Positions 26,661 through 34,428 of a DNA stretch of 64,000 nucleotides are shown in pieces. The stretch comes from Gammaproteobacteria bacterium (GTDB lineage: Bacteria > Pseudomonadota > Gammaproteobacteria > Steroidobacterales > GCA-2729495): assembly GCA_003695765.1 (NCBI GenBank), contig RFHQ01000050.1, forward strand, positions 1 to 64,000, written 5' to 3'. The notes below the pieces were generated by a model. The model was not told the origin of the DNA and ran no database searches. It saw only the letters and a program-made list of their open reading frames with translations. Positions within the stretch are counted from its first letter, which is position 1; each line of letters starts with the position of its first letter. The position numbers and the translations under genes were made by a program.

Positions 26661-27296
26661 ATGGCGCCTGGACGTAACTTCAGCGGCGGTCTGGAGACCG
26701 TTCGGAACCTCGAGGAATTCTTCCGGGATTCCCTGGACGCGGCGGCGGCCGCCAATCGCGTCACTCTCGATTCGCAGACCATGCACTACGTGGTCAACCT
26801 GCTGACCCTGTTCTCCCGCTCCGAGTCCTTCTACGAGCCCGGACCGGACGGCCCGCGCTTGCGACCGCTGGCGCTGATGCTCGCGGACGCGATGGACGCG
26901 GCCAGTGAAGAGGAGCGCAACTTCGCCCTGCAGCGCATCGGCGATGTCGCGCTGTTCGTCGCCGGCTTGTTCGCCGACAGTCTGCGGCGCGCTGCGGTCG
27001 ATGTCGATTACTACGTCTACATGGGCGGTGGCGCCTACCAATCGCTGGCCGGCAGCCTGCGGGGCACCTTGCGCGGACGGCTGTTCGGCGAAGTCTTCAC
27101 CGAGCTGTCCGCAAAGTTCGCGCTGCTGGTCGATGTGCTGCAGGAGATGCGCGCCGCGAGCCGCGGCAGCAGTCACGAAGACGCGCTGCGTCTCTACGAG
27201 CTCTGGGTCAAGACCGGCAGCCCGCGGGCCGAGCGCCTGTTGCGGGCCTACGGCATCCAGCCGCTCTCGCAGGCCCGGAGCCGCTACCAGCACTAG
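26661..27296 (+). CDS. Conserved-looking helical protein, unknown function
   Basis: I do not recognise this 211-residue protein. It has no signal peptide or membrane segment and is predicted almost entirely helical, with 'VVNLLTLFSRSESFYEPG', 'RIGDVALFVAGLFADSLRR' and 'DYYVYMGGGAYQSLAG' as its least repetitive blocks. A very good Shine-Dalgarno (AGGAGG, 7 nt before ATG) marks the start. The next gene, also unrecognised, follows after 12 nt. The pair looks like two subunits of one system, downstream of the tail-sheath-like and GGCT-like genes after a 113-bp gap. Confidence 0.6.
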   Translation: MAPGRNFSGGLETVRNLEEFFRDSLDAAAAANRVTLDSQTMHYVVNLLTLFSRSESFYEPGPDGPRLRPLALMLADAMDAASEEERNFALQRIGDVALFVAGLFADSLRRAAVDVDYYVYMGGGAYQSLAGSLRGTLRGRLFGEVFTELSAKFALLVDVLQEMRAASRGSSHEDALRLYELWVKTGSPRAERLLRAYGIQPLSQARSRYQH

Positions 27297-27308
27297 CCGA
27301 GGTGCACG

Positions 27309-27962
27309 ATGCTCCGGGAATTGCAGAATTTTCTCGGTGAGCTCTACGCGATTTCGCCGCCGGCCGATGTCCGCGATTATCTGGTGACGGACCGCCGGCT
27401 GCTGGCTGCGCTGGAAGGCCAGCCGGCCCGCGAAACGCCGGAAAAGCTGCTGCTGCGCGAGAGCGACGGCACGCTCGAGGTGTCGCTGTATCTCGATGCC
27501 GAGCTGCTCGAGCGCCTCGAGGGCAGCGACCCCTTCGCGCGACTCGGGCCGGAGAATCTTGCCGACTTCTGCCTCGCGGTCGAGGGCATCAGCCATTTCA
27601 ACTACGTCGTCTGGAATGCCGCCGCCGACCGGCGGTTCACGCAGCTGGAGCTCGAAATGCAGGCCGAGGTCGACAAGTACGTCGGCGCGCGCGTGTTGGT
27701 CAACCAGCCGTCGCAGGCGGTGCCCGACACGGCGTTGTACGAGTTGCTGTTCGCGCAGCCGCGCTTCGCCGATTCACTGTCTGCGGAGGAACTGGCCCGC
27801 TACGAGCAGGCCTGCCGTTATGCGAGCTGGTATTGCCGCAGCCTCGAGCAGCGCTATGCCACCGGGATGCCGGCGCCGGAAATGATGCAGGAGTTGCGGC
27901 GCTTCTTCCGCTTGCCGCAGCCGGCGAAGATCAGCCACATCCACAGCGCCGCCTACGTCTGA
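27309..27962 (+). CDS. Conserved-looking soluble protein, unknown function
   Basis: A 217-residue protein not assigned to a family. No export signal. The middle reads as a mixed alpha/beta part ('TLEVSLYLDAELLERL', 'LADFCLAVEGISHFNYVVWNA'), and the C-terminal half is helical, with 'YEQACRYASWYCRSLEQRY' and a terminal 'RFFRLPQPAKISHIHSAAY'. The spacing of 12 nt after the preceding gene indicates an operon. Genomic context gives no pathway; I infer only that the two proteins work together. Confidence 0.6.
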   Translation: MLRELQNFLGELYAISPPADVRDYLVTDRRLLAALEGQPARETPEKLLLRESDGTLEVSLYLDAELLERLEGSDPFARLGPENLADFCLAVEGISHFNYVVWNAAADRRFTQLELEMQAEVDKYVGARVLVNQPSQAVPDTALYELLFAQPRFADSLSAEELARYEQACRYASWYCRSLEQRYATGMPAPEMMQELRRFFRLPQPAKISHIHSAAYV

Positions 27963-28035
27963 GCGCCGCCGATGGCAAAGCCGTGGCGGCTGCATTAAAG
28001 TGCCTGTTCGATCGGTGACGGCGAGGGTGCGAGGC

Positions 28036-28929
28036 ATGCGGGCACAGGGCGGCAGCGAACGGGCGGCTGGCAACACTGGACGGGAGCGGCTCCGGCGCGG
28101 CCCCTGGCTCGCGGCCTTGCTGCTGGCGGCCGTCGGCAGCGCCGGCGCGGGCGGCGCCGAGCGGCCGGCGGCGCCGGGTTTCAGCCTCGCCGAGCTGGCA
28201 GTCGGCGCGCATCGCGATCCTGGCAATGCCGAGCGGAACCGCTATCGCCACCCGGTGGAGACACTCGAGTTCTTCGGCCTCAGGCCCGACAGCCACGTCG
28301 TCGAGATCTGGCCGGCCGGTGGCTGGTATACCGAGATCATCGCGCCCTACGTCAACGAGCGGGGCCAGTACTATGCCGCGCACTGGGATCCGGAATCCGA
28401 TTCGGAATTCGTTCGCCGCGCGGTGGAGCGCTTTCGCGCCAAGCTGGCGGCGCATCCGGAACTGTACGGCAACGCAAAGATGACCGTGCTGATGCCGCCT
28501 GACAAGTGGGAAATGGCGCCCGAAGGATCGGCCGACCTGGTGCTGACCTTTCGCAATATCCACAACTGGATGCCGCGCGGTTACGCGGCGGAAATGTTCG
28601 CCGCCGCCTACCGCGCGCTGAAACCGGGCGGGGTGCTCGGCGTCGTCGAGCATCGTGGCGATCCGGATGTGCCGCAGGATCCGAAGGCGGCGTCCGGCTA
28701 TGTCAACGAGGACTACGCGATCCAGCTGGCCGAGGCGGCCGGCTTCGTGCTCGAGGCGCGCTCCGAGATCAATGCCAATCCCGCTGACACCAAGGACTAC
28801 GAAGGCGGTGTCTGGACGCTGCCACCGACCTTGCGCAAGAAGGATGAAGATCGCGCCAAGTACCTGGCGATCGGGGAAAGCGATCGTTTCACGCTGCGTT
28901 TCCGCAAGCCGGCGGACGGCGTGCGCTAG
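28036..28929 (+). CDS. Exported class I SAM methyltransferase-like protein (COG4798 type)
   Basis: A 297-residue protein with an N-terminal signal-like segment (a basic stretch then 'WLAALLLAAVGSAGAGGA'), so it is predicted to be periplasmic, odd for a SAM-dependent enzyme but seen in the COG4798 'predicted methyltransferase' group. The fold is visible: 'SHVVEIWPAGGWYTEIIAPYV' replaces the usual motif I (E-x-G-x-G-x-G) with WPAGG, 'SADLVLTFRNIHNWM' is motif IV-like, and 'ALKPGGVLGVVEH' is motif VI. Whether it still binds SAM is open. The ATG at 28036 is chosen over an in-frame GTG at 28000. It overlaps the convergent ilvA by 4 bp. Confidence 0.75.
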   Translation: MRAQGGSERAAGNTGRERLRRGPWLAALLLAAVGSAGAGGAERPAAPGFSLAELAVGAHRDPGNAERNRYRHPVETLEFFGLRPDSHVVEIWPAGGWYTEIIAPYVNERGQYYAAHWDPESDSEFVRRAVERFRAKLAAHPELYGNAKMTVLMPPDKWEMAPEGSADLVLTFRNIHNWMPRGYAAEMFAAAYRALKPGGVLGVVEHRGDPDVPQDPKAASGYVNEDYAIQLAEAAGFVLEARSEINANPADTKDYEGGVWTLPPTLRKKDEDRAKYLAIGESDRFTLRFRKPADGVR

Positions 28930-30449
28930 CGTTCCGGCGCCGCCAGGAACATCCGGTAGGCCGGATTGTCGCTCTCGTCCCAGCAGGGATAGGCCAGTTC
29001 CGCCAGGTGGCGGCGGAATTCCGGCACTTCCGCGTCCGGCACCTGGATACCGGCCAGTACGCGCCCGTAGTCCGAACCATGGTTGCGGTAGTGAAACAGG
29101 CTGATGTTCCAGCGGCTGCCGATCGCCTGCAGAAATTTCAGCAGTGCGCCCGGGCGTTCCGGGAACTCGAAACGGTACAGGCGCTCGTCGCGCAGGCCAG
29201 GCGCCAGCCCGCCGACGAGATGGCGGATATGCAGCTTGGCCAGCTCGTTGTCGCTGAGGTCCACGACCGGGTAGTCGACTGATTCGAGCGCCTCGATCAC
29301 GCGCCCGCGCTCGGTGGCGCCATCACTGAGTTCGACGCCGACGAAGATGTGCGCGCGCTCGGAATTCGCGTAGCGGTAGTTGAACTCCGTGATGTTGCGC
29401 TCCCCGAGCTGTTCGCAGAACGCCAGGAAGCTGCCCTGGCGCTCCGGGATCTCGACCGCCAGCAGCGCCTCCCGCTGTTCGCCGAGCGCGGCCCGCTCCG
29501 CGATGTGCCGCAGGCGATCGAAATTCACGTTGGCGCCGCAATTCAGGGTCACGAAGCTGCGGTCCCGCCAGCCAGAGGCCGCGACCCATTTCTTCAGCCC
29601 GGCCACAGCCAGCGCGCCGGCTGGTTCCACCACGGTGCGCGTATCCTCGAAGATGTCCTGGATCGCCGCGCAGGTCTCGTCGGTACTGACGAGCACGATC
29701 TCGTCCACCAGCGCCTGGCATAGGCGGAAGGTCTCGTCGCCGACACGGCGCACCGCGACGCCGTCCGCGAAGATGCCGACATGCCCCAGCGTGACCGGCT
29801 CGCCGGCTTGGAGCGCGGCGTGCATGCTCGGTGCGTCCTCCGGCTCGACGCCGATGATGCGGGTTTCCGGAAACAGCGCCTTGATGTAGCTGGCGATTCC
29901 GGCGATCAGGCCGCCACCGCCGATCGGCACGAAGATGGCATCCGGCGGCCCGCGGTGTTGACGGTGAATCTCCATGCCGATCGTGCCCTGCCCGGCGATC
30001 ACCTCCGGGTCGTCGAAGGGATGGATGAACACCAGCCCCTGTGCCTGCGCGAGGCCAAGGGCATGCGCCTGAGCATCGTCGTAACCGTGGCCGTGGAGTA
30101 CGACCTCGGCGCCGAAATCGGCAACGGCCCCGACCTTGATGCGCGGTGTCGTGACCGGCATTACGACGACGGCGCGGGCGCCGAGTTCGCGGGCCGCCAG
30201 CGCGACGCCCTGGGCATGGTTGCCCGCCGAGCTGCAGATCACGCCCCGGCGCAGTTCGGCCTCGGATAGCTGCCGCAGCTTGTTGTACGCGCCACGGATC
30301 TTGAACGAGAACACGGGCTGCAGGTCCTCGCGCTTGAACAGCACACGGTTTCCGACGCGGGCGGACAGCCGCGGCGCCGGCTCCAGCGGCGTCTCGACCG
30401 CGACCTCGTAGACCCGGGCCGTCAGGATGCGCTGCAGATAGGGATCCAT
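28926..30449 (-). CDS. ilvA: Threonine ammonia-lyase, biosynthetic
   Basis: Deaminates threonine to 2-oxobutyrate, the entry to isoleucine synthesis, using PLP. 507 residues, close to E. coli IlvA (514). The PLP Lys is in 'VFSFKIRGAYNKL', the phosphate-binding loop is 'SSAGNHAQGVA', and 'VPIGGGGLIAGIA' is the Gly loop. Two C-terminal ACT-like regulatory domains begin near 'AVEIPERQGSFLAF' and 'RFEFPERPGALLKF', so feedback control by isoleucine is expected. The ATG at 30449 is preceded by about 40 nt and then a terminator hairpin belonging to a predicted sRNA. No isoleucine-codon leader peptide was seen. Confidence 0.94.
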   Translation of the reverse strand: MDPYLQRILTARVYEVAVETPLEPAPRLSARVGNRVLFKREDLQPVFSFKIRGAYNKLRQLSEAELRRGVICSSAGNHAQGVALAARELGARAVVVMPVTTPRIKVGAVADFGAEVVLHGHGYDDAQAHALGLAQAQGLVFIHPFDDPEVIAGQGTIGMEIHRQHRGPPDAIFVPIGGGGLIAGIASYIKALFPETRIIGVEPEDAPSMHAALQAGEPVTLGHVGIFADGVAVRRVGDETFRLCQALVDEIVLVSTDETCAAIQDIFEDTRTVVEPAGALAVAGLKKWVAASGWRDRSFVTLNCGANVNFDRLRHIAERAALGEQREALLAVEIPERQGSFLAFCEQLGERNITEFNYRYANSERAHIFVGVELSDGATERGRVIEALESVDYPVVDLSDNELAKLHIRHLVGGLAPGLRDERLYRFEFPERPGALLKFLQAIGSRWNISLFHYRNHGSDYGRVLAGIQVPDAEVPEFRRHLAELAYPCWDESDNPAYRMFLAAPER

Positions 30450-30487
30450 CGGCCGTGATTCTAGCCCCGCCCGCAGCCCGTGGCTGC

Positions 30488-30598
30488 ACAAAGAGAAACC
30501 CCGCCTTGCAGCGGGGTTTCGGGTGCTCCCTTTCGGGTGTACGACTGGAGGATCGTTTGGCCGGGCGACCGCGATTCGCGGTAAGGGGCGTGCCCGGC
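30488..30598 (-). ncRNA. Candidate sRNA of about 111 nt with an anti-Shine-Dalgarno loop
   Basis: Bounded by a strong sigma70 promoter and a perfect terminator. Predicted folds in order (plus-strand coordinates): a stem of 30592-30598 with 30560-30566, containing a nested ACCGCG/CGCGGT hairpin (30568-30582); a small stem ACGA/TCGT (30541-30556) that displays UCCUCCAG in its loop; CCC-GAAA-GGG, a GNRA tetraloop (30528-30537); and the terminator (30495-30520). UCCUCC is complementary to a consensus ribosome-binding site, as in C-rich-loop sRNAs such as Xanthomonas sX13. No isoleucine, valine or leucine codons in tandem, so it is not an ilv attenuator. It might also read through into ilvA. Confidence 0.55.
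30491..30520 (-). terminator. Rho-independent terminator of the candidate sRNA
   Basis: GAAACCCCGC with GCGGGGTTTC forms a perfect 10-bp stem with a 6-nt loop (30495-30520). On the minus strand it is followed by TCTTTG. The stem is nearly symmetrical, so it could also stop plus-strand transcription. It separates the sRNA from ilvA, which starts 45 nt farther on. Confidence 0.8.
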
Positions 30599-30604
30599 AT
30601 GTTC

Positions 30605-30633
30605 AGTATCCCCTATGCATGTCGTCCCGTCAA
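30605..30633 (-). promoter_or_regulatory. Sigma70 promoter of the candidate sRNA
   Basis: TTGACG (30633-30628), exactly 17 bp, then GATACT (30610-30605): the best sigma70 match noticed in the window. Predicted +1 is about 30598, at the first base pair of the first hairpin. Confidence 0.7.
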
Positions 30634-30641
30634 TAGAACCA

Positions 30642-30660
30642 GTTCAAATTTTGTTCAAAT
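30642..30660 (-). promoter_or_regulatory. Direct repeat upstream of the sRNA promoter
   Basis: ATTTGAAC-AAA-ATTTGAAC: two 8-bp copies spaced 11 bp start to start, one helical turn, ending 8 bp upstream of the -35 box. The arrangement fits an activator (for example a response-regulator dimer), or an AT-rich UP element. Confidence 0.5.
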
Positions 30661-30685
30661 ACCGTTACCGGTCGTTTTACATAAG

Positions 30686-31816
30686 CTAGTCGGCGGCCGC
30701 GAGCAGGTCGTTCATGCGCCGGATCAGCTGGTCGGTCTTGTAGCCGGGCAGCGCGTACAGCCAACCGCTCAGGCGCTCGTTCAGTTCGGCGGCGCGGCTC
30801 GCCGGATCCTTGCCGGTGTCTGCGTCCGCGGCCGGTTCCGCATCCGTCGTACTTTCGCCGCCGGCCGCCGGTCCCGCCTCCCCAGCTTTGTCTCCGCCGG
30901 CCGCCGGCGCGGCCGTGATCATTGCCGGTGGTTCGGCCGCCGAGGCGGAAAAGGCGACGAGGTGGCCGTCGTCGACACGCCAGGTCCGCGCTTCGATCAG
31001 CAGCCCGTCGAAGGTCTCGAAGCGGGTCAGCACGGGCGGGCCGGCCGGCCGCGGCGTCTCGGCGGCCGGGCGTACCGTGTCGAACTCCAGCCCGGCCAGG
31101 GCGGCGCCGATCGAGTTGGCGACGCCCGGGTAACTGAGCTTGCGGCCTTCGGGAATGTTCAGCACGGTGAAATCGCTGGCCTCGGGGTCAGGCTTCTCGA
31201 TCACCAGCGTCTCGCCGTCCGGGTGTTCGATCGTGACGCGCCGGATGTCGCGCGCCGGGATGTCCAGCACGCGGCGGTCCAGCCAGTCGCGCAGTTCGCG
31301 GCCTGGATCCAGGCGCGCGTCGACCAGGAAGGCCTGGTCCTCGCCGGCCCGCCGCAGGTAGGCCATGCTGCCCCCGGCGACACCGGTCTTGCCGATGATG
31401 ACACTGGCCGAGTAGGCCGGACTGATCAGGTCCAGCTGGATACCGCTGGCGTCTTCGCGGCTGATGTCTTCGACGCCGAGCCGATCGTGACGCTCCGGGC
31501 GGGCCGTCTTGGCCTCGACCACGCGGGCCTGGGCGAGCGCCAGCAGCAGGCGCCGCAAGCGGCCGATGTCGGCCGGGTAGCCGTTGGCTTCGGCCACGGT
31601 CCAGCCGTCGGCGCCGTGGCGCAGCGTCGCGACGACGCGCCCGCCTGCCCGCTTGATGACGACGGTTTCCAGCCCGTTGAGCGCGTCGGCCAGCCCGGGC
31701 AGGAACAGCTCGCCCTGGCCGCCGGCCGCCGGTTTCTGTTCGCGCGCCAGCCACCAGCCGGTCACGGCAAGGGCGGCGAGCAGGAGCAGCAGCACGAGGA
31801 TCCGGCGGTTGTTCAT
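30686..31816 (-). CDS. DUF4340 domain protein, partner of a Gld-type ABC system
   Basis: 376 residues: one N-terminal membrane helix (about 6-23), then a periplasmic part with two repeats of the DUF4340 type ('VIKRAGGRVVATLRHGADGWTV...ADIGRLRRLLLAL' is the hallmark pattern). Near the C-terminus comes a low-complexity Ala/Gly/Glu/Asp linker and a helical tail ('SGWLYALPGYKTDQLIRRM'). Its ATG overlaps the stop of the GldG-like gene by 4 bp. This protein usually closes the operon gldA-gldF-gldG-DUF4340 in non-gliding Proteobacteria. Function is unknown; an envelope role is inferred. Confidence 0.85.
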   Translation of the reverse strand: MNNRRILVLLLLLAALAVTGWWLAREQKPAAGGQGELFLPGLADALNGLETVVIKRAGGRVVATLRHGADGWTVAEANGYPADIGRLRRLLLALAQARVVEAKTARPERHDRLGVEDISREDASGIQLDLISPAYSASVIIGKTGVAGGSMAYLRRAGEDQAFLVDARLDPGRELRDWLDRRVLDIPARDIRRVTIEHPDGETLVIEKPDPEASDFTVLNIPEGRKLSYPGVANSIGAALAGLEFDTVRPAAETPRPAGPPVLTRFETFDGLLIEARTWRVDDGHLVAFSASAAEPPAMITAAPAAGGDKAGEAGPAAGGESTTDAEPAADADTGKDPASRAAELNERLSGWLYALPGYKTDQLIRRMNDLLAAAD

Positions 31817-33690
31817 CGGCGCATCACCTGGTGGCGGCGGCGCAGGGCCAGTACGGCGATGCCGAGCAGCGCGGTCAGCAACGGCATCAGCCCGATGTTG
31901 ATGATCTTTAGCCAGGTGCCGAGCGACTCGATGCTCTGGTCGAGCTCTCGCCGGACCTGGCGCAGTTGCTTGCGCACGCGCAGGCGTTCTGCCTGGAAGC
32001 GTTCCAGCTCGGCCCGTTGCTCGGGCGACAGCAGCATCGAGCCGCCGTCCTCGCGCGAGGCCTGCAGTTCGGTCAGGCGCGTCTCCAGTTCCTGCAGGCG
32101 CTGCTGCAATTGCTGCTCGGTCTCGCGGAATCGCGCCTCGGCTTCGCGCCTCAGTTCTTCGACCCGGACGAAGGGCCGGCTGTAAGTCGCGCGGCCGCGG
32201 ATGCTGATCAATTCACTGCTGCCGCTGAGGTTGTCCAGCGCGTTGATCACGAAATCGGCGTTGCCAGCGAAGGCCGTGGTCAGCCGCTGGCCGAAGAATG
32301 GCTGCACCCTGGCCCAGAGCCGGTCGGTCAGCAGGTCGGTGTCGGCGACCAGCACCAGGTTCACGGCGCCCTGCGATTTGGCCAGGTGGCCGGCGGGCGG
32401 GGCCGCGGCTTCGCTGTCCGGCCGCGGCGGCGGCCCGTCGGGGAAGGCGCTGGGCAATTCGCCCTGGATCCGCGCCGCGAGCAGGTAGCGCTCCCCGGTC
32501 GGCGAGAAGCCGTCGCGCAGGGCGTCGGGATCCTGCAGGAAGGCCAGCGAGCCGGCCGGAATCGGCCCCGCCAGGTCGCTGCTGCGCACCAGCGGTGTCA
32601 CCGTGGCAACGGCGTCGTCGGCGACGTCGATGTAGCCGGGGAAACCGAAGTTGATACTGCGCAGGCCCGAGGTGATGACGTCCTCGGCGTCCAGGCCGGA
32701 TCGGTCGACGCCGAACAGCGGCAGGTAGCGCACCGGACGGTTGCCCAGTCCCGTGACCGTCAACGCATAGCGGTCATCGCCGATGACGGTGGCCGGGTCG
32801 ACCTCGATGCCCCAGGCCCCGAGGATCCGGTTCAGATCCGAGCTGCCGCCGCCGGCCGGCATGCCGGGCACCGGCGGTGCGGCCCGGTCGGCCTCGGAAT
32901 AGGGATCGACGAAGATCAGCGCGCGGCCGCCGCGCATGATGAACTGGTCGATCGCGTACAGCGTCTGTTCGCCGAGGTTCTTCGGATGCACGATCATCAG
33001 CACGTCGATGTCTTCATCGACGGTCTCCAGATCGGTCGGCAGGCTGCGCAGCTCGAACAGTTGCTGTATCTGCGTCGTGATGATCCAGGGCTCGCTCATC
33101 TGCCCGGTCTGCGGGTCGAATCCCGCGGTCATCTGCACGCCGCTCAGCAGCCCGATGACCGGGCGGTCCGGATGCGCCAGCGCGTACACCAACTTGGCCA
33201 GATCGTACTCGAGGAAGGTTTCCTTCGACGGGTCCAGCAGCGGGATCACCTGTTCGTCGCCGACGCTGTTCGTGCCGGCGATGCCGAAGTAGATCGGGTC
33301 GGAAGCCCCGGCGATGGAAATGGGCTGCAGGCCGAAGGCTGCGGCGCGGTCTTCCTCCTCCGAAAACGGCAGCGGGTCGATCTCGGTGACGATCAGCTTG
33401 CCGTCCGCGTGCTGTGCGAACTCCTGCAACATCTCGCGCACGCGCTCGGCGTAGCTGCGCAACGCCGGAATGCCACTGGTGGCCTTGTCGGAGTAGAAGA
33501 AATAGAGGTTGATCGGCTCGTCGATCTCGTCGAGCACCGCATACGTGCCTTCCGACAGCGTGTACAGGCGGTTCTCGGTGAGGTCGATCCGCAGGCCCCG
33601 CAGTCCGAGGTTGGCGACCGTCGCCGCGACCAGGAAAACCGCGGCCAGCAGCAGCAGCGAGAGTCGCCCGGTGGTCTTGCGCGCTTCCAT
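31813..33690 (-). CDS. GldG-like ABC transporter auxiliary protein
   Basis: A 625-residue protein with a membrane helix at each end (about residues 11-29 and 590-615) and a large periplasmic domain. 'IDLTENRLYTLSEGTYAVLDEI' is the diagnostic GldG N-terminus. A coiled-coil segment of about 80 residues precedes the last helix ('RFRETEQQLQQRLQELETRL'). Bacteroidetes GldG is needed for gliding, but this family is widespread in non-gliding bacteria and gliding is not implied here. It lies 4 nt after the permease gene and overlaps the DUF4340 gene by 4 bp. Confidence 0.87.
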   Translation of the reverse strand: MEARKTTGRLSLLLLAAVFLVAATVANLGLRGLRIDLTENRLYTLSEGTYAVLDEIDEPINLYFFYSDKATSGIPALRSYAERVREMLQEFAQHADGKLIVTEIDPLPFSEEEDRAAAFGLQPISIAGASDPIYFGIAGTNSVGDEQVIPLLDPSKETFLEYDLAKLVYALAHPDRPVIGLLSGVQMTAGFDPQTGQMSEPWIITTQIQQLFELRSLPTDLETVDEDIDVLMIVHPKNLGEQTLYAIDQFIMRGGRALIFVDPYSEADRAAPPVPGMPAGGGSSDLNRILGAWGIEVDPATVIGDDRYALTVTGLGNRPVRYLPLFGVDRSGLDAEDVITSGLRSINFGFPGYIDVADDAVATVTPLVRSSDLAGPIPAGSLAFLQDPDALRDGFSPTGERYLLAARIQGELPSAFPDGPPPRPDSEAAAPPAGHLAKSQGAVNLVLVADTDLLTDRLWARVQPFFGQRLTTAFAGNADFVINALDNLSGSSELISIRGRATYSRPFVRVEELRREAEARFRETEQQLQQRLQELETRLTELQASREDGGSMLLSPEQRAELERFQAERLRVRKQLRQVRRELDQSIESLGTWLKIINIGLMPLLTALLGIAVLALRRRHQVMRR

Positions 33691-33694
33691 GAGC

Positions 33695-34426
33695 TTACTC
33701 GGCCTTTTTCATGTCGAGGACGATCGTCGTGGCGTACAGCCAGCTGCCGATCACCAGCAGGAAGAACACGACGTCGCGCAGGTCGATCACGCCCTTGCTG
33801 ATCGCCGTGAAATGCGTGAGAAAACTCAGACCGGCGATCGTGTCGATGAAGCCCTGCGGCAGCCCGCGGAACCAGTCCAGCACCAGCGGGAAGCCGCTGA
33901 GCAGGAACAGGAAGCAGATCAGCACCGTGACGATGAAGGCGACCACCTGGTTGCGGTTCGCCGCCGAGATACAGGAGCCGATCGCGAGGAAGGCGCCGGC
34001 CATCAGCAGGCTGCCGAGATAGGCCGCAACGATCACGCCGTTGTCCGGGTCGCCGAGATAATTGACGGTGATCCACAGCGGGAAGGTCAGCAGCACGGCG
34101 ACGGCGGTGAACAGCCAGGCGGCGAGGAACTTGCCCGCCACAGCTTCCCACAGCGTCACCGGCAGCGTCATCAGCAGCTCGATGCTGCCGGACTTGCGCT
34201 CCTCGGCCCACAGGCGCATGGAGATCGCCGGGACCAGGAACAGGTACAGCCAGGGATGGAAGCTGAAGAACGGCTGCAGATCCGCCTGGCCGCGCTCGTA
34301 GAAGCCGCCGATATAGAACGTGAATACGCCGGACAGGGCCAGGAAGATCGCGATGAACACATAGGCCACCGGCGTGGCGAAATAGGCGCGCAATTCGCGA
34401 CCGGCGATGACAGCGATCTTGTGCAT
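33695..34426 (-). CDS. GldF-like ABC transporter permease
   Basis: A 243-residue inner-membrane protein of the ABC-2 type with six helices. 'RELRAYFATPVAYVFIAIFLAL' is the GldF/ABC-2 N-terminus, and 'FLVPAISMRLWAEERKSGSIELLMTLPVT' is the conserved cytoplasmic coupling block (key 'EERKSGSIE'). It is 2 nt from the ATPase gene, with GldG and DUF4340 genes downstream. Substrate unknown. Confidence 0.88.
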   Translation of the reverse strand: MHKIAVIAGRELRAYFATPVAYVFIAIFLALSGVFTFYIGGFYERGQADLQPFFSFHPWLYLFLVPAISMRLWAEERKSGSIELLMTLPVTLWEAVAGKFLAAWLFTAVAVLLTFPLWITVNYLGDPDNGVIVAAYLGSLLMAGAFLAIGSCISAANRNQVVAFIVTVLICFLFLLSGFPLVLDWFRGLPQGFIDTIAGLSFLTHFTAISKGVIDLRDVVFFLLVIGSWLYATTIVLDMKKAE

Positions 34427-34428
34427 CC

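Noticed and set aside
30488..30600. Interpretation of the region before ilvA as an amino-acid attenuator or 6S RNA
   Set aside because: No run of Ile, Val or Leu codons in a leader frame; it is much shorter than 6S RNA and ends in a terminator, without the 6S closing stem and bubble.
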